This document shows, in pieces, positions 62,003 to 64,000 of a stretch of DNA of 64,000 nt. Source of the DNA: Monocercomonoides exilis (Eukaryota; Preaxostyla; Oxymonadida; Polymastigidae); contig LSRY02000020.1 in NCBI GenBank assembly GCA_001643675.2, positions 687,001 through 751,000 on the forward strand, given 5' to 3'. Position numbers and translations under genes: made by a program. Under the pieces are notes generated by a model that worked only from the letters and a program-made list of their open reading frames with translations, was not told where the DNA came from and did not search any database. Each line of letters begins with the position of its first letter. Position 1 is the first letter of the stretch.

Positions 62003-62398
62003 CAGTTTGTGCAAAAAATACCGGACATCGCAAAAAATACCGGACAAGATCGATATCTCAATAACAGCAAGAAGAAAAATTCTGATAATTTTCCTCAATA
62101 TACATCTCGTCTACACAAACTCATGTGCCATACCAGACTTATAAAATCGCCTCATTCGTACTCAGAGAAAATTATTTTTAATATTTCGGAGAAATAGGAT
62201 TTCAAGTTTCTCCGAAATATTAAAAATAATTTTCTCTGAGTACGAATGAGGCGATTTTATAAGTCTGGTATGGCACATGAGTTTGTGTAGACGAGATGTA
62301 TATTGAGGAAAATTATCAGAATTTTTCTTCTTGCTGTTATTGAGATATCGATCTTGTCCGGTATTTTTTGCGATGTCCGGTATTTTTTGCACAAACTG
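62003..62398. mobile_element. Perfect foldback element, Tc1/mariner-type ends (MITE-like)
   Basis: The arms 61998-62194 and 62207-62403 are exact reverse complements (197 bp each) around a 12-base loop. The element ends read CAGTTTGTGC and GCACAAACTG and are bordered by TA at 62001-62002 and 62399-62400, as expected of a Tc1/mariner-type insertion. Each arm carries a 17-bp direct repeat, GCAAAAAATACCGGACA, twice at 19-bp spacing. It encodes no protein. Its ends do not match the pogo-like element at 23.0 kb. Confidence 0.85.
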
Positions 62399-62403
62399 TA
62401 TTT

Positions 62404-63447
62404 CAAAAAATAAAATAAAACAAATGAAAACGAAAGCATCCAAAAACTTTAAAAACCACTTCGGAAAAGATTTATTGATGGCATATGAAATAACAGTTTT
62501 TTTACACTTTGTCATTAACCGTCACTGACGATCAATGACAAAATGTGACAAAAGTTATTTTAATTGACATTTCCAGTCAAAAAAAATATTTGTGGGGAGC
62601 CTAATTGTCAAAATTGAATATCAGATATTTTGAAAGAATCATTTATTGTTTAATGTTGATTCATCGACAATAAAATGCAAAATTTTTGCTATTCTGAAAT
62701 ATACCGAGATTCATTCCAAACTTTTTTAGCAATCATATCGATTTCAATCAACCGGTAAGATGAATCAAATTACAGAAAATTTCAAAAATTGAGAAAAAAG
62801 TAAGAAAATATCGAATGGAACAAAATTCTAAAAGAAAAATATTTTGTCATATATTTTTGCCTTTTCAAAAACCGAGGAAACGATAAAATAATTCAATTTT
62901 AAACAAATCTTCAAAATATTCTCAGTCATTTTGTCATTGTTTCAATTTTCTTTTTTCATGTCACAGAGGTTCAAAAATTATGGAAGAAACTTTTTTTTTT
63001 TTTTTTATTTTTATACCCATATAAAACGAAAATTTTTGTTTTTGGTATTTTTTCCACACAATCCTTTCAAAATATTTTCGAAACTTTTAAATATTTCTCT
63101 TTTTTATTTTTCTCTTTTTTAACGAAAATGTCCAAATTTTTATCTTTCTTTGCAGAAAAAGTTTGGAATAAATCATTAATTTTTTCATAAATGAAAGAAT
63201 TCTTTCTCGTATTTGAAAAAAAAATTAAATAACATTTTTTCTACTCAAAAATTTCTCTTGAAACTATAAAAAAAAGTAATTTCGCTTAATGAAATCCAAA
63301 AACAATTTTTTCCAAACTCAAAAATAAAGAAAAAAATAAAAAATAAACCCAAAAAATTTTATAGATAAACCGAAAAAGGATAGAATACTCATGATTTTGA
63401 CCAACACAAAATCATGATCTGAAACAATGACTATTACTTGCAATCTT
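62404..63447. other. Very AT-rich intergenic region
   Basis: Long A and T runs lead up to the threonyl-tRNA synthetase stop codon. No gene, RNA or clear repeat seen. Confidence 0.5.
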
Positions 63448-64000
63448 TTACTGGTACAATTCCTTCATTCTTTTCCATTCAGCAATGAGCTCATCCAATT
63501 TCTTAACTACTGGCTTCTCTTTCTCTGGGGGATCTCTCGTTCTCACGGCAACCGTGCCATCTTCCATTTCCATATTTCCAACAACAAGAATGTAGTTGAA
63601 CTGCTGCATTTGTGCGTTTCTCACTTTTGCTCCCAATTTGTCAGTGGATGTGTCCTTTTCGACTGTAAATCCATGAATGTGTCTGAGGGTGTCATAGACT
63701 TTATCAGCATACTCCTCCTGTTGTGGTCCAATGTTGATCACAATAGCCTGGCGTGGAGACAACCAGAACGGCCACTTCTTGTTGAAATGCTCTGTGATGA
63801 TGGCAATGAATCGCTCAAATGAACCCAAAATGGCTCTGTGGATCATCACTGGGCGGCCGTAGAAGTTTTCGTCGTATGGCTGCTCCACAAAGTTGTCGCC
63901 TTGTTCAGATGGACCGCTTGGAGTGGCTGATGATGCTGATGCTGACGGTGTTGTTGAAGACGAGGCTGGCTCTTCGTGCGGAGCAGAAGATTCTGCTGGA
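63448..64000 (-). CDS. Threonyl-tRNA synthetase, C-terminal part (5' end beyond window)
   Basis: Charges tRNA-Thr with threonine. Only the C-terminal 183 residues are inside the window; the rest lies beyond 64000. Motif 3 of class II synthetases is visible as GRPVMIHRAILGSFERFIAI, followed by the anticodon-binding domain: WPFWLSPRQAIVINIGP, EEYADKVYDTL, AKVRNAQMQQFNYILVVGN and VAVRTRDPPEKE. Just before motif 3, where other family members have a short loop, there is a low-complexity Ser/Thr/Ala/Pro insert (SSSTTPSASASSATPSGPS) of at least 30 residues. The stop codon is at 63448-63450. No frameshift is visible. Confidence 0.95.
   Translation of the reverse strand, partial: PAESSAPHEEPASSSTTPSASASSATPSGPSEQGDNFVEQPYDENFYGRPVMIHRAILGSFERFIAIITEHFNKKWPFWLSPRQAIVINIGPQQEEYADKVYDTLRHIHGFTVEKDTSTDKLGAKVRNAQMQQFNYILVVGNMEMEDGTVAVRTRDPPEKEKPVVKKLDELIAEWKRMKELYQ

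Noticed and set aside
61998-62403. ORFs in both directions encoding the same peptide
   Set aside because: They arise because the palindrome reads the same on both strands; no start context or family.
61998-62403. CRISPR-like repeat reading of the foldback
   Set aside because: Only two tandem 17-bp units per arm and no spacer array; the host is a eukaryote.
1-64000. Reassigned stop codons (as in some oxymonads)
   Set aside because: Conserved genes end normally at TAA, TAG (INO1) and TGA (phosphatase), and no conserved domain is interrupted by in-frame TAA or TAG read as Gln.
1-64000. tRNA genes
   Set aside because: I looked for GGTTCRANYCC-type B boxes with a matching A box in intergenic regions and found none that fold convincingly; a covariance search would be decisive.

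Overview
This window is nuclear DNA of an AT-rich, intron-bearing protist. The genes are eukaryotic: ribosomal proteins uL3 and eL28, proteasome subunit Rpn3, prefoldin 5, Mediator subunit 31, SLY1, and centriolar/flagellar coiled-coil proteins. They are interrupted by short introns, often 44-80 bp. TAA, TAG and TGA all act as stops. Three things suggest an oxymonad such as Monocercomonoides: a giant beta-helix surface protein with a kinase-like tail, relics of that family and of a second family I remember as abundant in Monocercomonoides, and the unusual intron donors. The lineage assignment is inference. No search was run.

Layout. 0-5 kb: a PP5-like TPR phosphatase, cut by the left edge, with a charged insert and a long tail. 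5.5-7.2 kb: a polytopic membrane protein; its paralogue lies at 54.5-56.5 kb. 7.2-10.1 kb: decayed sequence. 10.1-17.9 kb: one 2577-residue protein with signal peptide, four-module beta-helix ectodomain, one membrane span and a degenerate kinase lobe. 17.9-28.2 kb: an accessory zone with decayed coding sequence, two pseudogenes from multicopy families, a pogo-like DNA transposon with intact terminal inverted repeats, and an older relative that shares an apparently identical 572-bp tract in inverted orientation.

28.2-60.1 kb: a dense housekeeping block, in order uL3, inositol-3-phosphate synthase, SLY1, eL28, a basic/serine-rich protein, a YEATS protein, an amino-acid transporter, Rpn3, a CCDC146-like protein, a CEP131-like protein, prefoldin 5, the second membrane protein, MED31 and a TPR protein. 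Several pairs are divergent with only 150-330 bp between start codons. 60.1-63.4 kb: AT-rich repeats around a perfect 394-bp foldback element. The right edge holds the C-terminal end of threonyl-tRNA synthetase.

Exon boundaries were set by eye from reading frame, GT-AG signals and remembered family sequences. The 56 introns placed this way share a donor of the form GTNTGN, with T at +4 in 53 of them. None has GTAAGT, and one appears to be GC-AG.
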